DNA from: Parasitella parasitica
Taxonomy: Eukaryota > Mucoromycota > Mucoromycetes > Mucorales > Mucoraceae
Direction of reading: 5' to 3'
NCBI GenBank assembly: GCA_025201805.1
Contig: MU619342.1
Location: 1 to 57,110 of the forward strand
Length of the DNA: 57,110 bases
A model generated the notes under the pieces. The model was not told the origin of the DNA. It searched no databases and saw only the letters and a list, made by a program, of their open reading frames with translations. Position numbers and translations under genes: made by a program. Positions 46,379-57,110 of this stretch are shown here, one piece after another. The stretch's first letter is position 1; the number at the start of each line of letters is the position of its first letter.

Positions 46379-49300
46379 ATTAGCTCACCGAAAAGAAACC
46401 TTCATGAACTCACTTTCAGCAGCATCAACCTGTTTTGCGGGCGAGCGGACCTAGACAGTTCATGCAAAGTCGTCGCCTTTGAATCCATGGCTACGTGGCT
46501 TCAGCAGACCAAGGCCATCATGGAAAAATGCACAGATAACGACAGTCTACTGATGGACGCTGCATCTGGACCGATTCAGCCCAAAAACATAAATACGCTG
46601 ATTCAGTACGTCTGGGACCATTGGGACGACCCCACCGACTCTCTCCAGCACAAAGTGCGCACTATTTTTGACCTGTCCATCTCGGCACTGGCTATCAAAA
46701 CAGCCTTCTACAAGCAGCAAGACGAATACAACCGATTTTTGAGAGGGCTGCTAAAGAGCCTGCTAGCCATGGACTGGCATAGAAAAGTAAAATACTCCTT
46801 GCTGAACATGATGGTCGAGAAAGTAGACACAGATGCCTTTCTACAAGCAGAGCCCCACTTGATGCAAAAGTGCCTGTTTGCCATGGACAGCTTGATCTTG
46901 TGCCCTCAGATCGCCTTTTTCATCACGGTTTTCCTCTGCCGTCGTATACAAGATACCATTCCTGGCTATGAACACTTTAAGGGTCATAACGGCAAGATCA
47001 AAGATTCCAAGGATACTGCTGTCACTCAAGCGACCCGTGAATGGATAGAGCTGTGGGTGTTGCCCCTGTTGCAATGTCTCGTTTCTCCCTCTGAATTGCT
47101 GCGCAAGAACGTAGGCGGCTCCCTTTTACAATCGCTGTTTAAGACTAGTCCTCAGTCATTCTGGTACATTATCCGTATCCTGCAAAACTTGGACGACCCT
47201 TTATGGACTCGAGGACATTTGGATCCCCAACGCAGACTTCACGCATTCATCACTGTTTTGAAAGCTGGCCGAGGTCTTGACATTGTGGACGGGACGTCGT
47301 ACACAACAAACCCTTCTGCCACAGGCAAAGATGAGCACATTTCCGTCGATACTTTGAAGCTTGCCATCTATCATAGTGATTCACAGGTGCGTTTGGATGT
47401 GCTTGGCTTACTCTGCGAATCTCGCAAGGCTACGTCGGCAGTAACCACTACAGAACTGGACATGCTCACCTTATTCATTCCTCTCAACATGAACTCTACT
47501 ATCCCTGAATTCCGCCAGCAAATGAGCGTTTATCTGGGCAAGATCTTGACCCGTCTCCGAGGCAACATATACTCTCAGTATCGCAATTACAAATCGCTGC
47601 TGGCGTATGCAGACAAACCGGATACGGAGGAAGCGAAACGAGAGAGTGCCTTGGTGGATGCGCAGGGCATTTTGGCAGCCATTGATCAAGCAAAGTCTTT
47701 TCTTTACTGGCTCTGCGACCATATTGCTAATTCTCTGTATCCTGGGGCTTCTTCTCAGCGTGTAGCTACAGCTTTACGCATGCTGAACATGGTCGTCAAG
47801 GTATTTGGTGTCACGGATTTGCCTCCCATCGAAGGGTTTACCGATCAGCAGCCCGATTTTCCTTTTACGCTGCCTATTGCCAATCCTCGCCTCTGCAAGA
47901 TTTTGGTAGATGGCTTTATGAACCCCTACGATTTCAATCGTGTGCAAGCATTCAACATACTGTGCCACTACCCTAGCCCTCTTCCTGGCATCGAGGCCAA
48001 ACATGATGCACAAGACTTGCTTTGGTGGGGGCTGAATAACGTAGTGAGCACGCGTGCTAACGAGAGCGATAGTGGAGCTTTGATCTTTAGACTGGTGTTT
48101 ACCAAGTATGTCGTGGAATTGGGCTATGACTTGAGCCCTGAACAGAGTGCTGCCAGTGTAGCTTCTGCCACAGAGACCACCGCTACTATTTTGTCTGACG
48201 CACCTATCATCTTTACAGAAAAGCTGCTGAATTTGCTCGAAAAGCAGGTTCACATTGCCAAGACCAACCTACTGCTTGCCTCACAGCAACATCCCATGCA
48301 CGGTACTCTGCTCGCATTACAATACGTTTTTCGAGAAATTGATTATAAAAGCACCACTGTCAAAAGCAACCTGGCGCAATGGAGAAAAATACATGCTCGT
48401 GCCATTGAATTAATCCATTCCACTTGCAACACTGTGATGTCTGTGCTTTCTGACGCCTCGCCTGAAGGCAATGTTCCTACTGATTATCGACAGGACGACG
48501 ACGACGACGGTGACGATGGTGACGAAGACGAAGACGAGGACGACGCCGAGCAAGACAACCTTGATCATGGCTCTGGGCCCAAGCACCAGGTTATCTTGAG
48601 TTGTTGCTGGCGTGCTGTTAAAGAAGCGAGTTCCTTGCTTCAAGTGATCATTTCAAAGGCGCCAGCTTCTGCACACATCTCGGAAGATGGTGCCATCTTG
48701 ACTCATCAAGACTTGGTGCAGAGCGGATCGTTGTTCCATCATCTGCTGACGAGCATTAGACACCGCGGCGCCTTTTCGGCCGTCTACCCTGCATACGTTG
48801 CACTCAATACACGCTTGCTGACATCTCGCGATGCGTCCATTGCACAGCTCCCCGCACAGTGGCTCCAAAAGAACCTGGACAGCCTGACCTCCAGCAACAT
48901 CTCTATTACTCGCCGTAGTGCTGGTCTTCCCCTGTGCATCTTGGCCATTGTCAGCAGCGAGCCGTCTATCAAAAAAGAGCTTCTGAGTAGAGCTATAAAG
49001 TACCTGATGCAGCTAGCGAGTGCTGAACCTCCCTTGGATGCAGACCAAAGAATCGACTTGCCACAAGTCCATGCCTACAATATCATGCGCACCATCTTTA
49101 TGGACTCCAAACTGGGCGCACATGTATTGGAATACGCGTCTGAAGGGTTCGCTCTTGCCATCAATGGATTTTCCTCCCACAGCTGGGCTATCCGTAACTG
49201 CTCTGTGATGCTGTTTTCTACTCTGCTGCAGAGAACATTTGGTAAAAAAAAGACGCGCGACGAGCACAGCAGCGTCAATACACTTACAGGCCGCGAGTTC

Positions 49301-51583
49301 TTTGTTCGCTTCCCTGACCTGCATCCTTATCTTTTGAAGGAATTAAGCGTGGCGGTAGACCAGTTGCTGAAAAACTCGCTAGCTGCTAGCGTCCACCCCG
49401 GGCTTTATCCCATCTTGACCCTGCTCTCCCGCATGCAGCCCTCCAACACCAACGACGAGGATGAAAAGGAAACCATTTTGACGCCCTTCATCCCTCTTGT
49501 CATGCCTTGCGCTGCCAGCGCTATATACAAGACGCGTGAAATGGCCGCACGAGCGCTGGTTCCTTTGGTTCAGGACGTAGTTCCCACTGCCAGACAACTG
49601 GTTAGCATCTCAAATGCAACAACACAGAACGAAATCCATGGCAGATTGCTCCAGACGCAATTCCTTTTGCGCGGCCACTTGTACTCTGCCAACATTGCCA
49701 GCAAGGCATTGCTTTCATTCGTTCACGACATGGCTGCTCCCTTCTCGGCCTTGCTTGAATTGCTACGTGAAAGGAGGTTCTGCAACATGAACAGCGCGCT
49801 GCTGCTGAGCATCACCAACGAGTTCTTTGTAGAGACCAAGTGGATGGCGCATGATGGCAGCATCAGCAGCGAGCTGGCTGAACTTGCAAACGACAAATTC
49901 GCTCTTGTCAGGAGCACTGTCCGGGAATACTGTATCCATGCATTCAAGAATGATGCCGCGTCTGGTGGTATTGCCTCTTACTTGGTCAGAGAAAACATGG
50001 CAAACGTCATTGTAAATACCACTTTGAGCAGATCCAATGCAAAGGTAGATGATCTTTTGTTCTTGCTTGGCAGTCGTGATTACGAAGTGCGTCTTTTGGT
50101 GCTTGAAAAGCTTCTCGACTATTACAGCTCGCAGTCTTCAGAAAGCATTTCTGGGTAGGTTTTTTGATTTAAAAAAAAAAACGCTTTTATTAACCTTTGC
50201 AGCAGAACCTGTCAACTGCAATCCATCTTGGTGCAAAGAACATTTGCCGGCGAAGACAGTTTGAATTGTTATGTTGCGACAGCTAAATTACTGATGTCTT
50301 TGAACTCCAAGGAGCCCTACCCTTCAACCAATACCAACTTGCCATTCACGCTGGAAGAATACTGGAATCAGCTGGTTGTTCAATTCTCTGAGAAGCGTGC
50401 TTTATCAGTGACAGAATCAGTTCTTCCGCTATTAGGCGCCTTGCTCGCCCAGGTAAATAAAGAAAAAAAAAAAAAAATATCAAAGAACTGGCACAACTCT
50501 AACTTCAAGTAGATTCTTCGCCAAACTTGCGATTCAAGCTGGGTGCAGCAATGCCTTGTTACGTGGAGCGGTTACATTGAGAAATACAGCCAAAAGGACA
50601 TCACACTGCCTCTTCGCGAAGCGGTAGTGAAATCGCTCGGCTTCACATCTAGCCAAGTGTTCATGAGTGAATTTGACGCCTCTGTTGAAGATACTCGGGT
50701 TACTGCAGCATTAGCCATTACGCAATTGTTGCAAGATGACGATATAGACGTGCGTAATGATACCGCTAGCATTGTTTCTGAGGCTTTCTGCTTGAAAGCG
50801 CCTGTGCACCATGAGCGTGCTTTGGAGCTGGTGCACCGGCATTTATTGTCTCGATTTTCCAAATCTCGCCTGCTGAAGACGACGCTTTCACACTGGCTTG
50901 TTGGCGAAAACAGCTTGCAGAGTGTTTGGGAAAACGAGCGCTCTCAGTCAAAGGCTCTCTTTGCTAAAGAGGATCCCAACATATACAAGGAGGATTTGAT
51001 TGATCTGCAATGGGCAAACGTTGATCTGGAAGTGCTTTATTTGAAGCACCCCAAAGCGTCAAAGTGCACTGGTGGTCTGGCTGCAAGATGTCGACACTTG
51101 AGTGCATTTAGCGCTTTATTGAACAAGATGTCTGGAAATGTAAGTTCTAATACGCATTCGCCCAATGGGTGTGCGGGGGTTCTCACCGTATTTCTTAGCT
51201 TATGCAAAATGGCCCTTTTGGCATCACATCTAAAGCTAATATCTTTTTGGCTGCATACGGTACAATCGAATCTCTGCATTTAGATGTAGAGGCGTTGGAC
51301 ACTATGGAATCAGCCCCTACTTTTGAACTTGCCCAGTCAATTCAAGGCATGTATAAAGTTGCTGTTGATTTAGCAGTTACACTGACATAGGCGAATAGAT
51401 CTTTCCTGCTCTCTCTATGCATTAAAAGAGGCGTGGATGCATCCAGTTCTCTGGAATTTACTACGAGGCGATGATGGCTTGTACGCCAAAACAAAACGTT
51501 TCCTGAAACACCACTGCAACAAGACGGAATTCAACAACATGTTCTTGCTTGCTCCTGACTCTAGAAAGCTGTTGAATCAATAA
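45120..51583 (+). CDS. TRM732: THADA/Trm732-like HEAT-repeat protein
   Basis: Seven exons join exactly in phase to 2035 residues: 45120-45315, 45375-46293, 46384-50154, 50203-50452, 50513-51139, 51199-51350 and 51391-51583. The protein is an almost entirely helical HEAT/ARM-type solenoid without membrane segments. The DUF2428 core is around residues 1040-1330, with LSCCWRAVKEASSLLQVIIS and ITRRSAGLPLCILAIVSSEP, the R-R-S-A-G-L-P signature of THADA and yeast Trm732. It is followed by EFFVRFPDLHPYLLKEL and IYKTREMAARALVPLV. The end CSLYALKEAWMHPVLW is also family-like. Trm732 partners the Trm7 methyltransferase to 2'-O-methylate position 32 of the tRNA anticodon loop. It is longer than yeast Trm732 (1420) and close to human THADA (1953). 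An acidic Asp/Glu insert precedes DUF2428. The final intron (GTATAAAG to CATAG) removes an otherwise in-frame stop. Confidence 0.93.
46345..46378 (+). repeat. CTG microsatellite in THADA-like intron 2
   Basis: About 11 CTG/TGC units immediately upstream of the ATTAG acceptor of exon 3. It serves as the pyrimidine-containing stretch of this intron. Confidence 0.88.
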
Positions 51584-51628
51584 ACTTTAGATATTTAACG
51601 TCAAATTTATTGTAGTAAAAAAAAAAGA

Positions 51629-51721
51629 TGGGTGGTGGTGGAGGAGGAGGAGGAGGAGGAGGAAATACTATGTATAAATAATGGATGCGGATGGTGGCGG
51701 GGGGGGAGGGGGAGGGGAGGG
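51629..51721 (+). repeat. G-rich low-complexity tract with a G-quadruplex motif
   Basis: The 200-bp gap between the convergent THADA-like and RNR1 genes holds GGT and GGA repeats (51629-51663) and then four G runs of 8, 5, 4 and 3 separated by single A bases (51699-51721). The last part fits a canonical G-quadruplex with one-base loops. A T run follows. Confidence 0.85.
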
Positions 51722-51783
51722 TTTTTTTTGTTTTGTTTTTTTGGGAATAATAAATAATAAAAAAGGACAGCTCTAGAGAGAAG

Positions 51784-54434
51784 TTAACCGCTGCACATGA
51801 GACAGGCGTCCTGGTTATCTATGGAGCACTGTAGCTGGGCTAATCTTTTTTCTTCTTCTGCTTCTTGCTCGGTTTTGTTTTCAGCCAAGGCCATACTCTT
51901 GAGGGCCAGCTGATCGACAGTGAATTTAATGGCATCGACAGCAGGCCTTGATCGCAGATAATACATGCCAGTCTTCAACCCCTTTTTCCAGGCGTAAAAA
52001 TGCATCGAGGTGAGCTTGCCGTAATTAGGCTCCGCAGAGAACAAGTTCATCGACTGCGACTGATCAATGAAAGCAGCTCTATCAGCAGCCATGTCAATAA
52101 TAGTACGCTGCGAGATCTCCCAGACGGTCTTGTAGAGCTTCTTTAAATTGTCAGGGATGTTGGGGATTTCTTGGATACTGCCGCCGTGTGCAATCATCAT
52201 GTTTTTGACATTATCATTCCACAAGCCCAGTCGAACAAGGTCGTTCAGCAAGTATTGATTAACCACTTGGAATTCGCCGCTTTGCACGCGACGAGTGTAG
52301 ATGTTGCTGGTGTAAGGTTCAAAGCATTCGTTGTTGCCCAATATCTGACTGGTGCTGGCGGTAGGCATAGGGGCCAGGAGAAGAGAGTTGCGGATACCAT
52401 GCTCTTTAATCTTGGCCCTGAGTGCGGGCCAATCAAAGCGATCTGAACCCTTTACTTTCCAGAGATCGTGTTGAAGCAAACCTTGGCTCACAGGCGAGCC
52501 TTTGTAAGTTTCATAAGGACCTACTTGTTGAGCAATTTCACAGGAAGCTTCCAAGGCAGCAAAGTAGATGCCTTCAAAGATGTCTTTGTTTAATTGACTG
52601 GCTTCGGGAGAATCAAATGGATAGCCCATCAGGATGAATGCATCAGCAAGGCCCTGAACACCGAGGCCGATACTGTTTCAGAGAAAGAGAGAGATTCAGT
52701 ACAACACCAAACGCAATTCGATATTACACACTTACGGTCTGTGTCTCATATTACTTGTGCGAGCTTCTTCTACAGGGTAGTAGTTGACATCAATGACTTT
52801 GTTCAAGTTTTTGGTGACAACCTTGGCAACCTCATGCAGTTTGCCAAAGTCGAAAGTCTTGGTCTCTGGGTCTACAAACTTGGGCAGAGCAAGAGAGGCC
52901 AGATTGCAGACAGCCACTTCATCAGGAGCAGTGTATTCGACAATCTCTGTGCACAGATTGGATGTGGAGATGGTGCCCAGATTCTTTTGATTTGACTTTT
53001 CGTTACAGGCGTCTTTGAAGCAGATGTCAATCATTTACTGCATATATCTTTATATGTATATATATATGTATATATTTAGCTTACCTTTATAAAGCATATA
53101 AGGCATACCAGTCTCGATTTGCGCTTCCAGGATGGCAAACCAGAGTTTTTGGGCATCGATTGTCTTTTTGGCTCTACCCTCAGCTTCATACTGGAGATAA
53201 AGAGCGTTGAACTTTTCGCCGTAGACCTCGTTTAAGCCAGGCGCTTCATTAGGACAGAAAAGAGACCATTTGCCGTTATCTTCGACACCTGCATAAGAAG
53301 AAGAAAAAAAAAATGTTTAGTTGACAGAATGGTAGTCTAAATTCACAACATACGCTGCATAAAGAGATCCGGCACCCACAGGCCCAAGAATAAATCACGA
53401 GCGCGCATTTCCTCGGCGCCATTGTTCTTTCTCAATTCCAAAAAGTCAAAGACATCCACATGCCAAGGCTCAAGGTACATGGCAAAGTTTCCGTTGCGCT
53501 TTCCGCCACCCTGAGTGACAAAACGAGCAGTGTCGTTGAACACGCGGAGCATAGGAACAATGCCATTCGACGTGCCGTTGGTGCCAGCGATGTAGGAACC
53601 TGAGCCACGGATCTTTTGAAAGGCAACACCAACACCGCCAGCAGCTTTGGAGATGCGTGCACACGTTGTAAGCGTATCGTAGATGCCCTCAATACTGTCG
53701 TCGCGCATTTGCACAAGGAAGCAGCTCGATAGCTGAGGCTTGGGCGTGCCAGCGTTGAACAAGGTGGGAGTCGCATGCGTAAAGTATTTAGAAGACATCA
53801 GGTCGTAGGTCTTGAAGGCGCTCTCCAGATCAGAGCCGTGGATGCCCAGAGCCACACGCATAATCATATACTGCGGACGCTCAACAATCTTGCCGTTGAT
53901 TTTAAACAGGTAGCTACGCTCCAGCGTTTTGAATCCAAAAAAGTTGAATGCGAAATCTCTTTCGCATACAATGGCAGCATCGATCCTCTCAGCGTTGGCC
54001 TTCACAACGTCATACAGCTCCTTGGAGATGAGAGGATTGGGCTGCTTGAGCTTGGGATGTACGTGGTGATACAGCTTGTCGATTACAGTGCTGAATTTAT
54101 CATCTGTTTCCTTTTGGAGATTGGATATGACAATGCGCGCTGCCAGGACGGCAAAGTCAGGATGGCTGGTTGTCATGTACGCCGCAGTCTCTGCAGCCAG
54201 ATTGTCCAATTCAACAGTTGTGATGCCCTGATAGACGCCTGATACTACCTTTTGAGAGATCTGAGCAGGGATGACGAAATCCTCGTTGAGGCCGTAACAT
54301 AGCTTGGCAATGCGAGAAGTGATCTTGTCGAAATGGACGTTTTCTTTGCTGCCGTCTGTTTTGAGAGCATGTTAGTTGCCCTATCAATGGATTCGTAGCC
54401 GCACAAACATACCTCTTTTAATAACATACATCAT
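51784..54434 (-). CDS. RNR1: Ribonucleoside-diphosphate reductase large subunit
   Basis: Five exons, 54434-54413, 54355-53354, 53288-53085, 53012-52736 and 52672-51784, join in phase to 797 residues, close to human RRM1 (792). It makes dNDPs from NDPs in the cytosol together with the small subunit. The ATP-cone N-terminus is present ([20 protein letters not shown]). The first active-site Cys lies in [11 protein letters not shown] (about C219), followed by [39 protein letters not shown] and KRNGNFA. Exon 4 has NLCTEIVEY with the radical Cys, and exon 5 has LMAPMPTAS-type sequence ([18 protein letters not shown]). The C-terminal redox pair is in CLMCSG. All catalytic residues I can check are present. 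The first exon is only 22 nt and begins with two consecutive ATG codons. MBF/E2F-like boxes lie upstream. Confidence 0.96.
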
Positions 54435-54534
54435 TCTTTGGTTGTACTTGTTATTGCTGTCAGTTTATCAAATATGAAAGGAAATCTTCCTGCTAAGATT
54501 TTTTTTTCTTTCTCGTAAAAAGAATTATGTACAA

Positions 54535-54570
54535 AGAGAGAGAGAGAAAGAGAGAAGGAGGGAGGAAAAG
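54535..54570. repeat. GA-rich (CT-rich on the RNR1 strand) tract
   Basis: GAGAGAGAGA-type repeat about 100-135 bp upstream of the RNR1 start, CT-rich on the sense strand of RNR1. Such tracts are common in fungal core promoters. Confidence 0.7.
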
Positions 54571-54586
54571 GAGCATTCCATTCACG

Positions 54587-54640
54587 TCGCGCCTACTTGA
54601 ACGCCTGTCATTGTATTACATTGATTATAAACGCGACGCG
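54587..54640 (-). promoter_or_regulatory. MBF/E2F-like boxes upstream of RNR1
   Basis: TCGCGCC at 54587-54593 and ACGCGACGCG at 54631-54640 lie about 155-205 bp upstream of the RNR1 start codon. These resemble E2F sites (TTTCGCGC/TCGCGCC) and MluI cell-cycle boxes (ACGCGT core ACGCG), the known elements of fungal ribonucleotide reductase promoters that give G1/S expression. CG-rich words are rare in this AT-rich spacer, so the cluster stands out. Function is inferred. Confidence 0.55.
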
Positions 54641-55619
54641 CTCATGCTCTTCTCAACGTCACTTAACCAACATGTCAAGAACAGTTGCATGTTACACGGT
54701 CGATAGTTGCTGCATCTTTTGCAATCATCAGATATATAGTCAAATGGTATATATAAAGAAAGAAAGAAAGAAAGAAAAAAGCGTATTTCAGGAACACGCC
54801 TCTTGATGTATCATGTTTGATTTGACACAAAAAGAAATGGAGGTTTCAGAGAATAAAGCAAACAGTGCCGACAGATATTGACATTAACATTTGCGTATTA
54901 GGCTCACGCTCTCTGTGTGTACAGAAACCGCCCATCACAATCCATTTGTTAATGACAAGCTTATCAAATGTACGATAATCAAATCCTGCTAAACCTTTCA
55001 TGTTAAATGCCTCGTATCTGTCGCAAAAGTTACCAAAAAGAAGCATGGTTAAAGACAAACAAAGATCTCGTGTAGCAAAAAAAAACAGCTTTTCTTTTCA
55101 TACTCGAGGCACATTTGCTCACAACTTCCGTTAAAGAAACCGTTGGACCGAGATTGAACCTGGAAAACACAAGTGACAACTGCGTGTACTGTCGAATTTT
55201 CAATTATGGGCAAGTAAAAGTTACCAGGGGAAAACAGCAATTTTGGTACAGTATGTGGAATTTGCATTACAAATGCTAATGGGCTTTAAATAAACACCGA
55301 ATTATGGATTGATTTACGTTTGGCTGATGCCAGGCATGGTCATCGCTATCCGAGCATAACTTGATTTTCCACTGAGCAATGTGTCTATCAAAAGTTATGC
55401 GCTGGTTTCACTCTTTCCTCCGCACTTTAGCCCAAGGCGAGGCAGGAGCATGCTAGAAGACCTGCTACAGTTGTGCAATAAATAAATCTGGCAATTTCGT
55501 TGCAACAAAACCTCAGTACATCCTTCCTTATCAAGACGTGCTCGTATTGATAGTGTACAAGTATTTAATGTCCTCTAATGTAAGTGATAACACTAGTCTT
55601 TTTTGGCCCCTTTCAATAA

Positions 55620-55621
<2 letters not shown>

Positions 55622-55648
<27 letters not shown>
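55622..55648. repeat. Poly-T tract before the GT15 start codon
   Basis: 27 T residues ending 14 bases before the ATG at 55663. It could be a promoter element or an unrecognised 5'-UTR intron tract. Confidence 0.88.
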
Positions 55649-55654
<6 letters not shown>

Positions 55655-55662
55655 AAGAAATC

Positions 55663-56966
55663 ATGAAGTGGATGGGAAAAAGAGTAGCGCCCTATGTATT
55701 TTTGACAGCTGGTCTGATGCTTGTACTTTTATCAATCCAAACGTATTTCACCATCTCCAAAAATAACAGGATACAAGCAAGCGGGAAAAATGGCGCACAG
55801 CTACAAGACAACAGCCCTGTAAAAGCGTGTTTTGTAGTTTTGGTGCGAAATAGCGAATTGGATGGCATTGCTTCTACAATGCTTCAGCTGGAAAAGACAT
55901 TCAACTCCAAGTTCAACTACCCCTATGTGTTTCTAAATGACGATGATTTTACAACAGAGTTCAAGCAGTCGACTGCTGCGTTGACAAAAGCACAAACAAA
56001 ATACGGAAAGGTTGACCATCAAATGTGGGGCTATCCGCCTCATATCAACCAAACCTACGCCGCTGATTGTAGAAACAAAATGGCAGCCAAGGGCATTCCT
56101 TATGCAGACAGTGAGTCGTATAGACATATGTGCAGGTAAATTTTGATTGCTTGCTTTTTTTTTTCTTTTTTTTCCAGGAGCTATGTTACTGATTTTTGCG
56201 CAAGATTTCAAAGCGGATTCTTCTTTAGACATCCCATGTTGGATGAGTACGATTATTACTGGCGCATCGAACCCTACGTTGACTATACGTGCGACGTCGA
56301 CTACGATGTGTTTAAATTCATGCGAAACAACAACAAGAAATACGGTAAGTCTTTTCAGCCTTTTACAACGGGTATAATCAAGGCAGCAGTCCAGCTAACA
56401 TTTGTAAAGGCTTTACCATTGCTTTCAGAGAATTTCTCGAAACCGTGCCGACTCTGTGGCAGACAGTGATGGACTTTAAACGAGACTATCCTGATGTTGC
56501 TTCTCGATGGCCTTCCGAAAAAGATTCGTTGGAGAAATTTGTTACAAACGACGGCAACAGTTACAATGGATGTCATTTTTGGACCAACTTTGAGATTGCA
56601 TCGCTCGACCTGTGGAGATCAAACGATTATCTGAAACTGTTTAGCTATTTGGATCAGCAAGGCGGGTTCTTTTATGAGCGCTGGGGAGACGCTCCTGTAC
56701 ATTCGATAGCTGCGTCGTTGATGCTGAACCAGAGAGATTTTCACTTTTTTAACGATATTGGCTACAGACATACTGCGTATACACATTGTCCTACAGAGCC
56801 CGAGTTCCGTGATAAATGCTCATGTGATCCAGGCGTAAATATGGGTAATGCAATATAATTTAGCTGCAACTTTTTTTTTTATGCCATATAACTAACGTGT
56901 AATGCGCTGATAGATTATACTGATCCAATGTCATGCTACCCTGTATATAAAGCAGCTTTCGATTGA
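55663..56966 (+). CDS. Alpha-1,2-mannosyltransferase, GT15 (KRE2/MNT1/KTR family)
   Basis: Four exons, 55663-56135, 56178-56344, 56410-56844 and 56914-56966, join in phase to 375 residues. A short cytosolic basic start (MKWMGKRV) precedes one signal-anchor helix (about residues 9-28, YVFLTAGLMLVLLSIQTYF), giving a type II Golgi membrane protein. The catalytic domain has VKACFVVLVRNSELDGIAST, NYPYVFLNDDDFT, GKVDHQMWGYP, then MLDEYDYYWRIEPYVDYTCD, the family's R-x-E-P-x-V signature with conserved Cys, followed by NGCHFWTNFEIA, ERWGDAPVHSIAASL and YRHTAYTHCP. It transfers mannose from GDP-mannose to O- or N-linked glycans in the Golgi. Which KTR-type member it is cannot be decided. The last exon encodes only 17 residues with a terminal Cys (YTDPMSCYPVYKAAFD), which is well placed for the family. 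Confidence 0.94.
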
Positions 56967-57110
56967 TGCCTTTGCTTGAAACAACGTCGAATGCCCTTGT
57001 ATTACTAGAAAACCTAATCGGTCTTGTCAACACAATCGAGTCCAATGCAGATGTGTATTTATCATGCGTTTAGATACAACTATCACCAACAATTTTTTTT
57101 TTTTTTTTTT
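56967..57110. other. 3' flank of the GT15 gene, ending in poly-T
   Basis: Short non-coding flank. The window ends inside a T run (57093-57110 and possibly beyond). Confidence 0.6.

Larger units (their letters stand above)
54435..55662. other. Divergent intergenic region of RNR1 and the GT15 gene
   Basis: About 1.2 kb with no supportable gene. From the RNR1 side it holds a purine-rich GA tract (54535-54570), cell-cycle-type boxes (54587-54640) and GAAA repeats (54756-54779). From the GT15 side it ends in a 27-base T run directly before the start codon. Confidence 0.55.

Noticed and set aside
47774-48253. 159-codon minus-strand frame
   Set aside because: Antisense of the helical THADA-like exon 3, with no domain of its own.
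51351-51390. In-frame TAG near the end of the THADA-like gene taken as a premature stop
   Set aside because: A GTATAAAG...CATAG intron removes it and restores a family-like C-terminus in phase.
1-57110. CRISPR arrays, bacterial-type operons, ribosome-binding sites, tRNA or rRNA genes
   Set aside because: None seen by eye on either strand. Intron-rich genes show eukaryotic nuclear DNA, so bacterial features are not expected; small tRNAs could still be missed without a covariance-model scan.

Overview
The window is nuclear DNA from a filamentous fungus. The best fit is an early-diverging, AT-rich lineage of the Mucoromycota (Mucor, Rhizopus or Phycomyces type). This is inferred from gene architecture and protein style; no marker gene settles it. 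The grounds are many short introns (about 45-110 bp, GT-AG), AT-rich spacers with long A/T homopolymers, neutral trehalase with a PKA-type N-terminus, a KRE2/KTR mannosyltransferase, a Zn2Cys6 regulator, and F-box and glycosyltransferase genes of fungal type. I rebuilt gene models by joining frames at GT...AG junctions and checking codon phase at each joint. Nearly all models close exactly in phase.

Layout. 1-7069 is mostly non-genic. It holds a probable Tc1/mariner-like element with 30-bp-class inverted ends and TA flanks (1563-3120), and a multi-exon gene of unknown function with an in-frame stop (4413-5602). 7070-8886 is a membrane GT2-type glycosyltransferase. 8887-15232 is a gene-poor stretch of about 6.3 kb with diverged, rearranged repeat blocks. 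On the minus strand, 15233-16874 is an ERT1/AcuK-like Zn2Cys6-PAS transcription factor and 17892-20640 is a mitochondrial MutS (MSH1). 22127-24343 (+) is a WD40/DUF2415-like protein, followed by about 3 kb of desert. From 27380 the gene density rises: a coiled-coil protein with a hydrophobic tail, eIF3j/HCR1 with a 15-nt microexon, a glutathione S-transferase (-), neutral trehalase (-), two related F-box proteins in convergent orientation (36498-38405 + and 40636-42558 -) with a tandem repeat between them, a RanBP3/Yrb2-like Ran-binding protein (+), a THADA/Trm732 protein of about 2035 residues (+), the large subunit of ribonucleotide reductase (-), and a GT15 alpha-1,2-mannosyltransferase (+).

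How the genes relate. This is an ordinary eukaryotic neighbourhood, with independent housekeeping genes and no operon or cluster. Shared themes are DNA metabolism (MSH1, RNR1), carbon and stress metabolism (ERT1-like factor, trehalase, GST), translation and tRNA modification (eIF3j, THADA/Trm732), nuclear export (RanBP3-like) and the cell wall and glycosylation (GT2, GT15). I found no CRISPR, operon, biosynthetic cluster or clear novel system. The most useful second-look items are the mariner-like element, the phase-neutral microexon of eIF3j, MBF/E2F-like boxes upstream of RNR1, a perfect G-quadruplex motif between two convergent genes, the repeat shared by 24.9 kb and 38.9-39.5 kb, and the unknown gene with an internal stop.
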